Shown here: positions 21,261 through 32,759 of the stretch, piece after piece
Layout: every line of letters begins with the position of its first letter
Position numbering within the stretch: the first letter of the stretch is position 1
Assembly: GCA_014529385.2 (NCBI GenBank)
Contig: CM043953.1
Coordinates: forward strand, 71,279,372-71,343,371
Direction of reading: 5' to 3'
Source of the DNA: Adiantum capillus-veneris
Taxonomy: Eukaryota; Streptophyta; Polypodiopsida; Polypodiales; Pteridaceae
Length of the DNA: 64,000 nucleotides
Translations under genes and position numbers: made by a program
Notes under the pieces: model-generated
Told to the model about the DNA's origin: nothing
The model's database searches: none
Seen by the model: the letters and a program-made list of their open reading frames with translations, nothing else

Positions 21261-21847
21261 AGTACAGTGATATACTAGCAGTGATGTCACTTGCAGTTGT
21301 TGTGGGTATGCATCACTTGGCGCCTGTTTGAGCGCATTGTCTGCTGGATTGTACGTTACTTGTGGAAACTGCCATTGTACGCATTTGTGGAGCCATACTT
21401 GGTTGTATTTGGCAGTCCCAGCCATTTCTGAGACTTGGTCTGGAAGATAGTCATTTCTGAGACTTGACTATACGCGATTTGCATTAGCCTTCGTGTGAGG
21501 GTCGATAGCGTGAGGTTTTTATTGAGCTGGGGGATTCTCAAATGTGGAGATCCTTTCGGTGATATAGGTAGCTGGAGCACCCTTTTTGTGACCTCGCCAT
21601 AGGCTATGTACTAGTGAGTCCTATTTGATGCTCGGGTTCTATTGTTGATAGTTTATGCATACATAGACAGTCTATATTTTGGGTTCCTACTGCTCTACTT
21701 CTGGGGAAACTCTGTCGAAATTTTCCCAAGTTATGATGGCTGGTTTTTTGGTATTTTGAGCCATTTATGCTGTTATGCTGTTGAAATTTTGGCAAAATCA
21801 GAGGTTGAGTCAGGTGTGCCTTCTTGGGAGCTTCATGGTTGGCTTTA

Positions 21848-22066
21848 ATGGATGATCAAAATGGCCCTCAGTTCACTCCTTTTCATTTAACTCAAAGAAT
21901 TCAGATTAATGTTCATGTGTCCAGGAAGATCTTTTTCCAGCAGCGCATAGTCTTTATGTTTGGGCCAAGAAGATTGAGAGAGATCCTGGAATGTCCTTTG
22001 CCTGTTGTCATTCCGATGATTAACTATGAAAACTCATTTGATGTGCATGTGTTTGTCCTTATCTAA
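21848..22066 (+). CDS. Conserved small leader protein of element D
   Basis: 72 codons from ATG 21848 to TAA 22064-22066, in the same frame as gag-pol but separated from it by that stop and about 100 bp. It aligns with the E protein at 39393-39620. Shared blocks are PFH near residue 11, R-x-I-x-(I/V)-N, RKIF(F/Y)QQRI, FG-x-x-RL-x-EI, P-x-PV(I)-x-P and a closing SFDV-x-(I/V)F-x-L. No catalytic or metal motif is visible. The domain is unknown to me. Its position before gag recalls the extra upstream ORF of Ogre-type Tat elements, though much shorter. Conservation between elements with diverged gag argues that it is, or was, a real protein. Confidence 0.7.
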   Translation: MDDQNGPQFTPFHLTQRIQINVHVSRKIFFQQRIVFMFGPRRLREILECPLPVVIPMINYENSFDVHVFVLI

Positions 22067-22168
22067 AGTTGAGCTTCATTGAAGTTTCTGGGGATTGGGT
22101 AGTGAAAAGTTTTGGGTTCTTGCACGTGTGTTCGAAAGGGTTCTCAAAGCATCATAATTTGGGTAGCC

Positions 22169-25100
22169 ATGGCTTTCTCTTATCCGGAGTTTCATGGAAG
22201 AAGTGATGAAGATGTGGAAGAATTTTTGGAAAAGATGGAGGTTGCCTGCATTAGCAACCAGATTCATGACCCTACACAAATGTTACGCCTTCTCCAAATT
22301 TGTTTGAAGAGTGATGCACGAGTTTGGTCCAAGGCATTTGAAGAGGAGTTGCGTGCAGCAGATCCACCTATAAGATTGAGTTGGGACAATCTAAGGCATG
22401 GTTTGGAAGTGGAGTTTGTGAAGATAGAAGATCTTGACAAAGTGTGGCAAGAAGTACAAGGTTTGGTGCAGAAGTAAGGTGAGCCAAAAGATGCGTACAT
22501 ACGTAAGTTTTCATTGGCATGGGAGCGAATGTGCAAGGCTTTAGCACCACAGGTACCCCCGCCTGACATGATGAAGAAGGACAGGTTCTTAGCTGGTCTT
22601 TGGGAGAATATACGTTGGAGAGTGGAGCTAAAAAAGCCTAGGACATATGAAGATGCACTAGAGGTAGCAAGGAACAAAGAGTGGAAGCTGAGGAAAATGA
22701 GCCAGTTAGGGGTGGAGTCTTTGCCAATGAGGTCTGAATTTCAGCCTATAGAGTCTTTACAAGGGCGCATGTCAGGGGTTCATCATGAACCAGTAGTTCC
22801 TGTTACTACTCAGGTTATGCCAGCAGTGGTCACTACAGCAGTGCAAGATGATGGGCTAAGGCAAGACATGAGGCAAATGGTAGATTTGATGAAGAATCTC
22901 AGCCTAAACATGCTAGGTCAAGTGGGAAATAATCGAGGTCGAGGGAGGTTTGCAAATCAGCCAGGAGGTGAAGAAAGGCCTAGGAATGGTGTTGGACAAA
23001 GCAATGGTAGGTTTTGGAGGCAGACGCCCACATGTTATAATTGTGGAGAGCTGGGTCACATCAGCCCGCAATGTGATAAGCCACCAAGGATGGGGGGAGA
23101 CATGTATCCATTGCCAAGACAGGTGCTAACTAGGTCAAATGATTATGGCATTGAAATTAAGGGAGACGAAGGAACCAGTGGACTGACCCAGGAGGAAAAG
23201 GGAAAGACAAAAGTGCTAAGTGTAGTCACCTTGGAGAAGGCATCAAAGCTAGAGGATACATTAGTGATGCCTATTGGGAAGAGGACCACAGAGGATAAGG
23301 AAGGAAGAAGCGCCCCAGGTCCTAGTAAGAAGAAAGGAAAGAGCCATGAAGGCGAGGATGTCAAGGCCAAGAGGAAAAGGAGAGCTCGTCGAAAGTTTCA
23401 TGTTTCAGATTTTCCACTAGGGGATGGGCACTTAAGCTATAACTTGAGGGAGGATCTGACGAGCAGGAAGGCAGATGTTACTTTTGGGCAGCTTATAGAG
23501 ATGGTGCCTAAGCTAAAGCGACAGTGGAAGAGGATGGTTAACCCAATGGAGAAAGAGCCAGAGAGAGGTTCAGTAAAGGTGTTGGCAATGGATGAGCTAC
23601 CAGACATTTGTCCAATAGTAGATGTGTGGCATAAAAGGAAAAATTTGGGACAAGGTTATGTGGATGGCGGAGCCCAAATATGCGTCATAACACACTCATG
23701 CGTTGAGAAGATGGGTCTCACAGTGGCAAGGGTGTCAGGTTTTCGGATCAGATTGGCAAACCATCAAAAAGTAAAATGTTTAGGTGTTGTAAAGAGCTTA
23801 GAAGTGGAGGCATATGATGCAAAGGCAGTGGTTGATTTTCATGTGATGCCAGCAGGGTTGGGAGCATATCCTATTATACTGGGAAGACCATGGTTACGTG
23901 CAGTGGGAGCAGTTCAAGATTGGCGACATGGTACGATTAGCCTCTATGGAAAGACAGGTACCAAGAAGCTTTATAATATGGACACAAGGAAACGATTAGA
24001 GGAGCTTTATGAAGATGAGGATGAGTCTAGTGATGAAGACTCTTCCACGGTGACAGATGAGGAAAGTGATAGCACTACCAGCAGTGATGAGGATGCTGAT
24101 GTTGCATTTCTTTTGATGGACAAAGAAATCCAGGAGATTGGTTTAGTTGCATTTGCTAATGAGGTTGAAGATGAAAGTGAAGGGCCTTATGAAGTGATTG
24201 AAGGGTTGATGCAAACCAAGGTTGAGTTGTCAAAGAAGCAGGAATTAATGACACAAATGATTAGTGGAGACCTCTCAGCTATGGAGAAGGATATATTTTT
24301 GCATATGCTGGCTAGTTTTCCTGATTTGTTTATTATTTCATATGAAGAGATCAGAGGTTTCAAGGGTGAAGAGATGCATATAGAGCTGAAAGAAGGTGCT
24401 AAGCCAGTGCGGCAAAGGCTAAGAAGGATGGGTCAAGAGCAAATGGAAGCCTTGAGGGTAGAGGTGGACAAGTTATTGAAGGCAGGGTTCATAGTTCCAG
24501 TGGAGACCACAGAATGGGTGAGTCCAGTAGTAGTCAGTCCAAAGAAGGATGGGAAGTGGAGAATTTGTGTGGATTTTAAACCCTTAAACGCAGCCACTAA
24601 GAAGAACCCATATCCTCTTCCATTCATCGATCAGATCTTGGATTCAGTGGCAGGTTATGAGAGGTACAGTGTGTGTGATGGTTTTCCAGGCTATTTTCAA
24701 TTGAAGATTGCTCTTAAAGACCGCACAAAGACAACTTTTATTACGCCATGGGGCTGCTATTGCTACACAGTATTGCCATTTGGGTTGTCAAATGGACCTT
24801 CCTTCTATCAAGAGAGAGAAAATTGGGTGTTGGAACCATTCATTGGTAGTTGTGTTAAAGCTTTTATGGATGACTTCTGTGTCTATAGCAGTAGGGCTGA
24901 TCACCATGAGAAGCTGCAGATGGTATTGGCTCGATATGATGAATGTGGAGGACAACTAAATCCAAAGAAATGTCATCTAGCATAGCCAAGGGTGAAGTTA
25001 TTGGGCCATATGGTGTCAGAAAATGGCATTGAGGCTGATCCAGATAAGGTGAAGTCTATTATTCTTCTTCCATCACCTATGAGTACGAAGCAATTGGCAA

Positions 25101-27520
25101 CCTTTATACACAAAGTGAAGTACATGGCACGGTTTATTCCATTGTCTTCGCAGCTTCTTTATCCATTACAGCAAGTGGCAAAGCATGATCCATTGCAATG
25201 GGATGACAAGTGTGAAGAAGTGTTTCAAGAGGTGAAAGAGGTGTTAGGGGGGTTGTCAGCCATGCAGGCTCCTGATTGGGAGAAAGTTTTTTATGTAAAT
25301 CCATCAGTAGGGGATGATGCCATTGGAGCCATGCTATTGCAAAAGGGGAAGGGCAGCCATTATATGAGGCCAGTGTATTGTGCAAGCCGAGTGAAGTAGG
25401 TAGCGGAGAGAAAGTTATCGGAAGTAGAGCTAGTGATGGCCAGTGTAATATTTGCTTGTCGACGATTTCGTCATTACTTGCTACCACGGCCTTTTGTTTT
25501 CTTGACGAGTTATGCCTTTTTGCCACAGTTAATTAATGGTACTAACATGTCAAATGTGGTGAAGAAATGGGTAATTGAGCTGCAAGAGTTTGAGTTCTCT
25601 TTTCTAGTGGAAGATAGTACAAGGGCTACCCTAGCTGATTTGTTGACCTACAAGGAGAATCCCCTTATTGTTAAGGAAGAGGTGGTGAGAAAGGTAGTTG
25701 AAGAAGTGCCACAGATCAGCAATGCACATGTGTTGTTCTTTGATGGTTCATACAGAAAGAGCCACGATGCAGCTTCAGGGGGTATAGCACTTTATGATCC
25801 AGAGGGGAAGCTAGTATGCAAGAGAGGGTTCAAATTGGATGCGCATAGTAACAATGAGGCTGAATATGCTACATTGGAAGCCGGATTACACATTTGTTTG
25901 AAGCATGGGGTTCGAAGGTTGAGCATAAAAGGTGATGCCTTGTTAGTGGTGAAGCAAGTGTTGGGTGTGTGGAAGAGCAAGAACACCTCATTGAAGGAAA
26001 TGTGCTTTAGAATTAAAGGCCTGTTAAAAAAGTTTGAAGCATGGAGCATCAGACACATTGAACGTGCTCTAAATGGAGAGGCACATGAAGCAGCTCAAGG
26101 CATGATTGGGGAGCTATTCGTGTTGAGGACCAATTTACCTCTTTATCATGGCCGGGAAAGTTTGGCTCAAGAAGAGGAGTTTTTGCTAACAGGAATCATT
26201 CCAAAGGAGATTCAGAAGTCTAAGAAGTATGGCTTTGTGCGTAGAGCATACAGGTACAAATTGATTGGTGATGTCTTATACATGAAAGGGGCTGATCTCG
26301 TGTTGAGACGTGTACCTTGGCGGGAGGAGCTTTACAGAGTGTTGGAAGAGAATCATGAAGGCGCATGTGGTGGCCATTTTGCTCTAAAGATCACCTTGCA
26401 TAAGATTTTGCAAGAGGGGTATGTATGGCCTAGTTTGCACAAGGATGTTCACCATTGGTGTAGGTCTTGCAATAGGTGTCAAGCATTTGGGAAGAGAGTG
26501 TTGAAGCCAGAGTTACGAAAAACCATTATGGCGTTTGATGTGTTTGAAAAGTGGGGGATTGATGCAATAGGCCCGTTACCTATCACAAGCAGGGGCAAAA
26601 GCTATATCTTGACGGCAGTGGACTATCTCTCTAGATGGGCAGAGGCTATAGCAGTAAAACAGATCACTGCAAAGGATGTGGCAAAATTTGTGTATGATGA
26701 AATATGTTGCAAGTTTGGGGTGCCATTAGAGCTACTTTCAGATAAGGGGCCAGGATTTAGAGCTAAACTGCTAGACTTCTTATGCACAAAGATGAAGATT
26801 AGGGACCAGCATACCACTCCTTATTACCCGCAGTGTAATGGCTTAAATGAAAGATTCAATGGTGAGTTGGTACAAATTCTTTCTAAAGTGACAGAGCACC
26901 AAGGAAAGAATTGGGATTTGGAATTGCCTAGTGCATTATGGGCTTACCGTACTTCAGTGAAGACAGGTACAGGGTTTACTCCATTTCATTTGGTGTATGG
27001 AAAGGAAGCACTATTGCCTGTGGAGGTAGAGTTGCCTGCGGTCTAGATGTTAGAGAAGTTGCTTGGGTCGCCTACTGATGCATTCAAAGAGAGGCTCTTG
27101 CATTTACAAGAGGTCCAGTTGGATAGGATGAGCGCATTGGAGCATTATGGGCAGATGCAGGATAAGGCTTTGGCAAAGATAAATGAAAAGGTTAAAAGTA
27201 AGGGTATCAAGAAACATGACTTGGTTTTGCGCTACAATAGTAAGCTGGACAGCACCTTCCAAAAGAAGTTTCAAATTAAGTGGGAAGGCCCTTTCAAGGT
27301 AGTGGAGTGTTTTCCAAATGGCACATATCAGCTGGTTAACCTGGATGGTGTTCTACATAAGTCAAGGGTAAATGGATTGCGTCTTAAATTGTATCATGCT
27401 AGATTGATGATGGTGGAGCAAGATGAGCTGTCTGTGGAGCAAGCAATGTTGGTGAAGGATGAGGAGACCTGTGATGCAGCGAGTCTCATATCTCTCTTTG
27501 CTGCTGCTGATCATGAATGA
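22169..27520 (+). pseudogene. Element D Gag-Pol polyprotein with four in-frame stops
   Basis: A single frame from ATG 22169 (MAFSYPEFHGRSDEDV) interrupted by TAA 22475, TAG 24983, TAG 25397 and TAG 27044. Gag to about 23000; CCHC knuckle CYNCGELGHISPQC at 23033-23074; an acidic/basic linker; protease with VDGGAQICV (23660) and IILGRPWLRAVG; RT with SPKKDGKWRICVDFKPLN, PFGLSNGPSF and FMDDF (Asp pair 24869-24874). First RNase H is degenerate (FYVNPSVGDDAIG, VFLTSYAF), followed by a second RNase H (FFDGSYRKSHDAASGG, NNEAEY, KGDALLVVKQV, NGEAHEAAQG). Integrase: H-H-C-C ending CRSCNRCQ, then WGIDAIGPLP, LSDKGPGF and GLNERFNGEL, so D-D-E is present. Dual RNase H is a known hallmark of Tat elements. 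Confidence 0.92.
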
Positions 27521-27528
27521 TCTAGCAG

Positions 27529-27548
27529 GCTAGGGGATGGGCAAATTA
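27529..27548 (+). other. Element D polypurine tract
   Basis: Purine-rich AGGCTAGGGGATGGGCAAAT just before the 3' LTR start TGTCAGG. Confidence 0.65.
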
Positions 27549-28689
27549 TGTCAGGAGTTTTTTTGAGCAAGGGATTGTGCATATGTACATACACATGCAT
27601 GGTGCATCGAATAAAGGATTACCTAATTTCCATAGTCAGGTGGTTACGTGGGGCCCACATGTGTACAGGTAGGACAACATGTACATACTGCATCGTTTTT
27701 CACTATTACCAATACTAGTGTGTTTTTTCTACAATAAGGAGGAGTTGGTAGCGCGTAAAACTTCTCGAGGAAGCTATCCGCGGGCCGACGACGTGAGGTC
27801 AGCAGGTGCGTCAGATGGCATCTAGTGGCGTCAGGAGGGCGAACGAGGTCAATATTTGCACGCGTATGAGAACGGACACAACGTGGGTGTTTTCTGGTGA
27901 GAGTTATGCAGAAAGGTCATCGTTAGGACCACTTTTTGGGGCCACTTCACGTGGTGGCGAGATGCATTATTGGAAAAAAGCTGAGTGCCAAGTGTGCGAA
28001 TGATGCAAAAAGGTGACAACTATGCACTGCGAGGTCAGTTTTTGGCATGTTCGGGGTCCGTTTGAGGTCATCTAAAAGGCCAAGGGTGCCCAAGTAATAA
28101 AGCTAAGTGTGGGAACTGAAAAAACTGAGAGAAGACCAGAAAAAACGTGGAGAAGAGAGGAGGAACAGCCGCAGGTGTGTTTTTGGGGTTTTTGGAGCTT
28201 GTTTTGGCCGTAAACTGCTCATCCGAGGTCGGATTTGAGCACTTTGACATTGTAGACTGGGGTTTTGGGCCGTTCCGGACGCGATGGCGCTGTCCATTTT
28301 GCCAAATTCCTCACTCTTTTCCTGCTGTTTTTTTGTGTAAGTTTCTCCTATGAGCGAAGTTTCTGCTCCAGTTTGTGATTGTATCTGGTATCTTTTACCC
28401 ATATTGTGTGAGCTGTTTGCCCAATTGGTGTTGGCCCAAGCTCATTTGTATCTAAACATCAGAAATTCTCCTCTTTTGAGCTGAGTTTTTTGGGTGTGTG
28501 TGTGTGTGTGTGTGTGTGTGGAGTGGGCAAGTGGACAGTTTCTCTCCTCTCACTCCAGAGGTGTGTTCCCTGTCTCGGCCAGGTGTGTTGTGTAAGCCGA
28601 GTGGTGCCCCATAGTGTGTGTGTGTATCTTCCCAAGAGTGTGTGTCGGGTTGTTATAGAGGCGCTGTGTGTGTTTTCATTTCGCCCACA
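27549..28689 (+). repeat. Element D 3' LTR
   Basis: 1141 bp, TGTCAGGAGT ... TTCGCCCACA, matching 19931-21094. It is followed by ACGC, the repeat of the 4 bp preceding the 5' LTR. Confidence 0.93.
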
Positions 28690-29661
28690 ACGCGTATGAT
28701 GTCTAAATGACCAAACAGAGACCAAAACAGAAATTTTGACTTTACCAGAGTGTTCAAAAGGGGAGTTATACCCTAATTTCAACTTAAAACAAGAGCATTA
28801 ACACTCAAAGAAACCCAAAAAGACAAGTCGGAGTCCAAGAAACGCAAAGAATAGGAAATTTTGAATTCAGATCTTGTTTTTACATTCAAACCTGACAAAA
28901 ACAATTGAAACTCAATTATAAACATTGGAGAAGGCTTAAAACCAAAAATAGTCAAAATTTGGAAAAAAAGACATCATACGCGTATAATGTCTTTTAGCAC
29001 ATCCACTACTTATTTGTGATATCTGACCTGACAAGATTGTTACAAACACTGTAGAAAGCAAAAATATCAAGTCTTGACCCAAATTGATGAAAAAGACATC
29101 ATACGCGTATGATGTCTTTGACCTAATTTTGGACATATTTTGATACTTTTCCAACACAGATCCATTGTAATAGCTGTTTAGAGGTTATATTTCAAGTTTC
29201 ATCCCATTTGGATCACAATTGACCCAAAACAAGTCAAAAGCGGAAAATTGCCAAGAAAAGCCTAAATTAGCCATAACTTGCTCAAACAGAGTTCAAACTG
29301 AATTTTGTGAGTGGACAGAGCATAAGGTGGCTACTGAGAGTGAGCATAACCAAAATAGTCCAAATCTGTGAAAAAAGACATCATACGCGTATAATGTCTT
29401 TTTCAGCATAACTGCAACAAAAGTCTCACTTGATGAAACAGAAGTTGTCCAACTGACAAGATTAACCAATTGACCAAGTATCAATCAGTTTGGATCAATT
29501 CTGACCACAAAAACTTGAGAACATAAATTGCCGAGACGGAGAAGTTAAAGTCCTTTAGGGGAATTGATGAATTTGAGATCGAGCAGGAATCTCCAGAATA
29601 ACCAACCAAAACAAGGGGAACAAGCAAGTGTCATATCAACCGAGGGAAGTGTAAACCAAAG
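28690..29661 (+). other. Element C leader, part after D, with palindromic repeats
   Basis: AT-rich leader without long ORFs. Contains three complete copies of a 24-bp palindrome (28969-28992, 29094-29117, 29376-29399; core CATCATACGCGTATGATG or one-base variants), plus the half at 28690-28704 created by D insertion. Each copy is preceded by a related AAATAGTC/CAAAT(C/T)TG...AAAAA stretch, so the palindromes sit in longer degenerate repeats. Confidence 0.85.
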
Positions 29662-32600
29662 TTGGGTGCAACCATTAGGCCGATCTTTGAAGGAAGTGTT
29701 TCTGATACTTCTTCGGAGAGATCTTACGAGATTTTCACCGAACACTTGGAACACTTGAACCTGAACAACAGAGAAAATATGGCAGCACGATCATCAAACC
29801 CTTCCGCCACAATGAAGCTATTGTTCATAAAATACCAGTACGACAATGAGCAAGGTGCCAAGATCTACAAAGATGGAATGGACCGCTATTGTGTAAAGAT
29901 AGAGGAGAGACCTAGTGAGTTCAAGGACTTAGTGCCTGTGAGCTATAGCGGAGATAGATATCTAGATGACGAGGGTACCATGTACTTGGTACTCCTAAAC
30001 CCTAACATTGTGGACAAGTGGGGATTGATGGGCACCAAAGCCAAAGTAGATGAAGAACTTGAGGAGAAAGCACCAATAATGAACTTCCCTGATGCGAGGT
30101 TAAGAAGAGAGAATGAAACTACAAGGATCAACACTGATAACATCTATGTGGGGCTATACAAATATAATAATGGGGAGCAAGATCTCTATTATAGATGTGA
30201 AGAACCTTACACCGGAGAGTTGACAGACCAAAAAAGACTTTATGTCTTTACCTACACAAAGGGATCGGAAGTGAAAATTGCTGCTTACGACAAGTATGGG
30301 AGGCAATACTCAACAATGGGCAAGAAAGAATTAGAAGGATATACATACTTTGGGGGACCACTACATCAATATTATGTTACTTCTAGCTCACAAAGACCAG
30401 CACCAACAAATGGAGGGCAAAACCCAATGACAACAGGAGGACAAAGAACTCAGGCTATTGACTCTTTCAGTCAACCTCAGTACTCGAAGCCCGGACCAAT
30501 GGGATCATTACATTCCAGAGAGTCAATGGATACGAATCGAGGTAGTGCAGTTCCAATCCCCACATATACCACTCCAGGTCCAAGATTCGAAGCGGAACCA
30601 TCACAATTACCTCCTAGTAGTAGATTCAGGGCAGGGGAACAGACAAGGGTAACCCATGAAGTCCATGATGCTAGAGAAAGCTTTAGCCGGGACACAGGAG
30701 CAATGAGATTGATAGCAGACCATAGACGTATGAGACCATCTCAAGTAGCGAAGTGTATGCCAAAGAAGTATGGTGGTTCAGGAGATCCGTATGCACATGT
30801 GTCACTCTTTAAGCAAGTCTTAAGAGCTGAGCAGATAACAAATTTCCATACACAATACGAGGGATTTGGTCTTACTCTAGAAGGTACGGTATTGACATGG
30901 TTTCAACCACTGAACATAGGGGGATTCCATGACATTGACCATTTGCTAAGAGAGTTTGCTGAGGAATTCTCAAAACGAGGGATTAAGCACAATACGGTCT
31001 CACAAATATATGCTTTTAAACAGAGAGAACACGAAAAAGTGAAGGAAGCTTCACTTCGCTTCAAACAATACATTGAGAGATGTCCAGTACGTGAACGACC
31101 ACAAGATGACAGACTATCTGTTCTCTTTATTGAGGGACTGAGAAACGACACTCTCAAGAAGGACTTGCACTTGAAAGCTTGTACAAGTTTCGAGCAAGTA
31201 ACGAGAGAGGCATTGTACTTAGTGGATAACTGTACGGTTTATGGAGAGGTGTCAGCGGATACAGATTTTGCATCCAGTAGCTCCTCCTCCGTAGCGAGCG
31301 AGACTACCACTAAAAAGAATGTTCAAACAACAACCATGCCAAATGTAGAGCAAATGATAGAAGATGCTCTAAAAAGGATGGCACCATACCAAAAACCATT
31401 GCCAAAAACACTGAAATGGTGTGCTATTGAACAAAAATGGACAAACCATCCAACAGAGGAGTGCTATTACAACAAAGGGTATGTAAGGGAGCGTCAGTAT
31501 GCACCTCCTGCTCAATTAGCACCACCTCAAGTACATCCAGTACCTCGATACCCAACGGGAAATGTACCAGGACCTATGGGGATAGAAAGACCGCAACCGG
31601 TATTGGGACAACAACCACCTTTACCAGGAGCAAGATCAGTAGGCATTAGATATGCACCAACCTTAGAGAATTAGGAAGAACAAGCCTTAGTGCCTGTTCA
31701 AGCCTATTATGAAGAATTTGGTGCACACATGTCTCCAACTGTGTATTACCCACCAGAAGAACCCAAACAACCAGAACCATGGGGCATGATTGGGAATGTT
31801 GGAATACCAACAATTATAAGTGCTTTGGATGAAGAGAGATACAATTTGGATGCAAGAACATTGATGTTCATAGATCATGGAGGGTTAACAGGACAAGGAC
31901 CATCCTATCCACAAAGGACGAATCAAATGGGACCAAGACCAGCACTAGGACCCTGTTACAAGTGTGGAGGTGACCATCTAATGAATGTTTGTCCACATAC
32001 GGAAATCATTAGAATTAACGCTTATTGCACTGAGTGTGGGGTTACTCACTTCATTGAGGATTGTTCAAAGAATCCAAACAAAGTGCAAAAGACGACATTG
32101 AATATGCTAGAAACTATTCCTACCAGCAGTGGGTCTGAAAATGAAACTCTGATACCAACGTAAGTTGTTACTAGAGCTCAAGCTAAGAAAACCACTAGAG
32201 AACTTGAGAATGGAAAGTTAGCGACTGAAGTGGTTAGTCAAGGACCGCGGAGTCAGAGAAACACATGGAAAGCTAGAAAAGCACACATGAAGTTGAGAAA
32301 AGAACATGAAGACGCTATTCTAGCTGAGGAACTAAAGCGAACTAAAGATAGATTAGAAAAACTTGAGAGTCAAAACGGGAAACGAGAGATGAGCCCGGAA
32401 AGAACGAAACAAAAGAGTATCAAAGAAACAACGAACTTAAGCTCAGGGGGATCAGTGCTAGTCGACAAAGTACACGAACCATTGGACGCACTGATGAGAG
32501 CTTACGAAGCTAGGTTAAAGAACAACCAAACACAAGAACAGAGGTGGATGACATACCCAAACGCGGAATTGGAAAAGCAGAGACTTGAAATGTGCCAGAG

Positions 32601-32757
32601 AATGATTGAGACTGCACAAGCCTTATTAGAACCACCAAAAGAAACAATGAATTGTGGAACGGAAAGCCCAATTCAGCAAGAGACTATCGTTTCATGGGTA
32701 GCTGAAAAGACTCCCAGTGCACAAAAGCCTGAAATACACATAAGGATGACCGCATAG
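29662..32757 (+). pseudogene. Element C gag (long, with two internal stops)
   Basis: One frame with TAG at 31672-31674 and TAA at 32161-32163, ending TAG at 32755-32757. Residues about 60-220 hold aromatic hairpin-like repeats (Y-L-D-D-E-G-T-M-Y at 100-108; AAYDKYGRQY at 207-216). Then comes a Pro/Gln/Ser-rich linker, then a capsid-type retrotransposon gag domain at about 360-520 (KKYGGSGDPYAHVSLFKQVL, TWFQPLNIGGFHDIDHLL). After the first stop two zinc knuckles appear, CYKCGGDHLMNVC and CTECGVTHFIEDC, both C-x2-C-x3-H-x4-C, one residue shorter than usual. After the second stop is a charged coiled-coil-like stretch. Particle formation and RNA binding are expected from the family; the N-terminal domain's role is unknown. 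The annotated start (ATG 29662) is the first in frame; an alternative is the Met at residue 40. Confidence 0.8.
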
Positions 32758-32759
32758 TA

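Larger units (their letters stand above)
19931..28689 (+). mobile_element. Element D: Tat-like gypsy element with dual RNase H
   Basis: LTRs 19931-21094 and 27549-28689 are near-identical (about 25 substitutions by eye plus TG-run length). ACGC on both flanks is a 4-bp target duplication; without D the flanks join into the palindrome seen three more times downstream. Inside are a primer site, a leader ORF, and a gag-pol frame from 22169 to 27520 broken by four stop codons but no frameshift. It is the youngest and most complete element in the window. Confidence 0.93.

Noticed and set aside
22264-22677. 137-codon minus-strand open frame
   Set aside because: Antisense to D gag, with no recognisable features.
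22475-27046. Possible stop-to-sense RNA editing or alternative code to explain in-frame stops in D
   Set aside because: U-to-C editing in ferns and hornworts concerns organelle transcripts. This is nuclear retroelement DNA, and C-to-T decay of Gln codons is simpler.
28969-29399. CRISPR-like array from repeated palindromes
   Set aside because: Only three full copies, irregular spacing (125-288 bp) and a eukaryotic retroelement context.
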